NCBI GenBank assembly: GCA_032191485.1
Contig: JAVDOI010000019.1
Span: 9,827,784 to 9,891,783 of the forward strand
DNA: 64,000 nt
From: Leptoclinus maculatus
Taxonomy: Eukaryota > Chordata > Actinopteri > Perciformes > Stichaeidae
Direction of reading: 5' to 3'
Below are positions 62,863-64,000 of this stretch, one piece after another (position 1 is the stretch's first letter; every line of letters starts with the position of its first letter). The notes beneath the pieces were generated by a model. The model saw only the letters and a program-made list of their open reading frames with translations. It was not told the origin of the DNA and made no database searches. Position numbers and translations under genes: made by a program.

Positions 62863-64000
62863 CACGTGTCTCTGTGTTTAATTACAAGTGCGCACACACA
62901 GCAGTTTGTTGTCAGCATGTTGTCCAAGGTATCGACAGTAACTAAGCAACACTAGTCAATATTTGAAGGTCCGCACACTGAGAATTTATTTCTCTTTTCA
63001 GAGAAATGTGGTACAGATACAAAAAGTGTGTCATTATGATCCTTGGAGGCGTTTTAAGGGTTTGAACAGACCCTGTCCTTGACACCTCTGATTTTGTGAC
63101 TTAATCGTTGTCACGATTACACCAAAAAAACAAACCCAGAGCTCACGAACCAGCTGGAACAGCTCTGAAGCCTCCATGCCGGTCCCTATCCCCTTCATCG
63201 TCTGCCAGTTTGTGTGCGGGGGGAGCGGTATAGGATGCGGAGGCCCTTCCTCTCACACAGCCGCCCCGCACATCTGGCTTCACTGGCAGTCGAACCGTCT
63301 GAGGCCATGAAATTGACTTTGGCCACCTCTTAGTTTGCTGTAATTAATTAATTAGCCTTCATTTACTGCCAATCTGAGCCTAATTATCACTCGCACCATA
63401 CTAATCCAGTCACACACGTGAGTGTTAAAGGCATTTGGCCCCTCAATTGTACTTTTGAATGCCCCCCCCCCACCCCCCCAGGTGTTAGGCCTAAGTGTGC
63501 GCAAACAATCTGCTCTTCATCTTCTTGCCACGAGCTGTAGATTTGAATTTAAAGCCTTTTTACACCTCCTCTGGCTACTTCAGCCTCACTCCCCTGCCAG
63601 TCAGCAGCGTGATGTTGAGGTTTATGTGCAAGGTGTTATCAACCGGGAAAGAGGCTGAAATGTACAGTACATGTTCACCTACGGCCTCCAGCATCACCAA
63701 CTGTCAGCGGGAAATGTATATATAAAGCCGGAACGTGTTGGATTTCCCCTATGGTACGATTGCTTCACATCTGGTACACATCTCTGATATCTATAAGGGA
63801 AACAGCTTGTTATTACCGACTACGTTTCTCACCAGCAACCTAAGTGTTGCATTTAAATAAATTGTACACAAACTGCATTTTTTTTTTTTGTATACTGCTG
63901 CTCTCAGTGTATTTTGACAGGAAAGCTGTGAGTTATTTAATATTTTTTTATTTTTTTTCGATGATCCAGCAATGCTGGGGCCTTTTTTATTTATTTATTT

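Larger units (their letters stand above)
62149..64000 (+). other. snd1 intron, 5' part (continues beyond window)
   Basis: Starts with the GTATGT donor and carries GT arrays, a 55-bp TA array, and an AT-rich TAATTA-containing segment near 63340-63410. I see no further exon before the window ends. Confidence 0.7.

Overview
The window looks like intronic DNA of a teleost fish. Dinucleotide arrays (CA/GT/CT/GA) are very dense, long C or G homopolymers are common, weak fish-type transposon remnants are present, and almost all of the sequence is non-coding. The only well-supported protein-coding parts come from two vertebrate genes. I cannot name the species.

The plus strand carries two consecutive internal exons of snd1 (Tudor-SN / p100, a staphylococcal-nuclease-like and Tudor-domain RNA-binding protein). 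They lie at 42716-42904 (end of the fourth SN-like domain) and 62007-62148 (linker into the Tudor region). Both have clean splice sites and compatible phases. No other snd1 exon was recognised, so 1-42715 reads as one large upstream intron (its start lies outside), 42905-62006 as a complete intron of 19,102 nt, and 62149-64000 as the start of the next intron.

Nested on the minus strand inside the upstream intron is a complete, single-coding-exon lrrc4 gene (netrin-G ligand 2 family; CDS 16209-19073, 954 residues). It has a 3' UTR with poly(A) signals, a probable 5' UTR splice acceptor and a short uORF. LRRC4 is also nested antisense within SND1 in human, so this is conserved microsynteny. The unusual point is its cytoplasmic tail: about 270 extra residues of Tyr-rich tandem repeats sit between the transmembrane/juxtamembrane part and the conserved C-terminal PDZ-binding end, making the protein about 300 residues longer than mammalian LRRC4.

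The rest is intron. It holds a 20-bp minisatellite (7701-8100), a 0.7-kb polypyrimidine block (58206-58880), closely spaced GT and CA arrays in opposite orientation that could fold into RNA hairpins, probable hAT and LINE fragments, one frameshifted coding-like remnant (23224-23754) that I could not identify, and several AT-rich segments with homeodomain-type motifs that could be regulatory. The 142-nt snd1 exon has a UG repeat within 4-12 nt of each of its splice sites, which suggests possible control by UG-binding splicing factors such as TDP-43.
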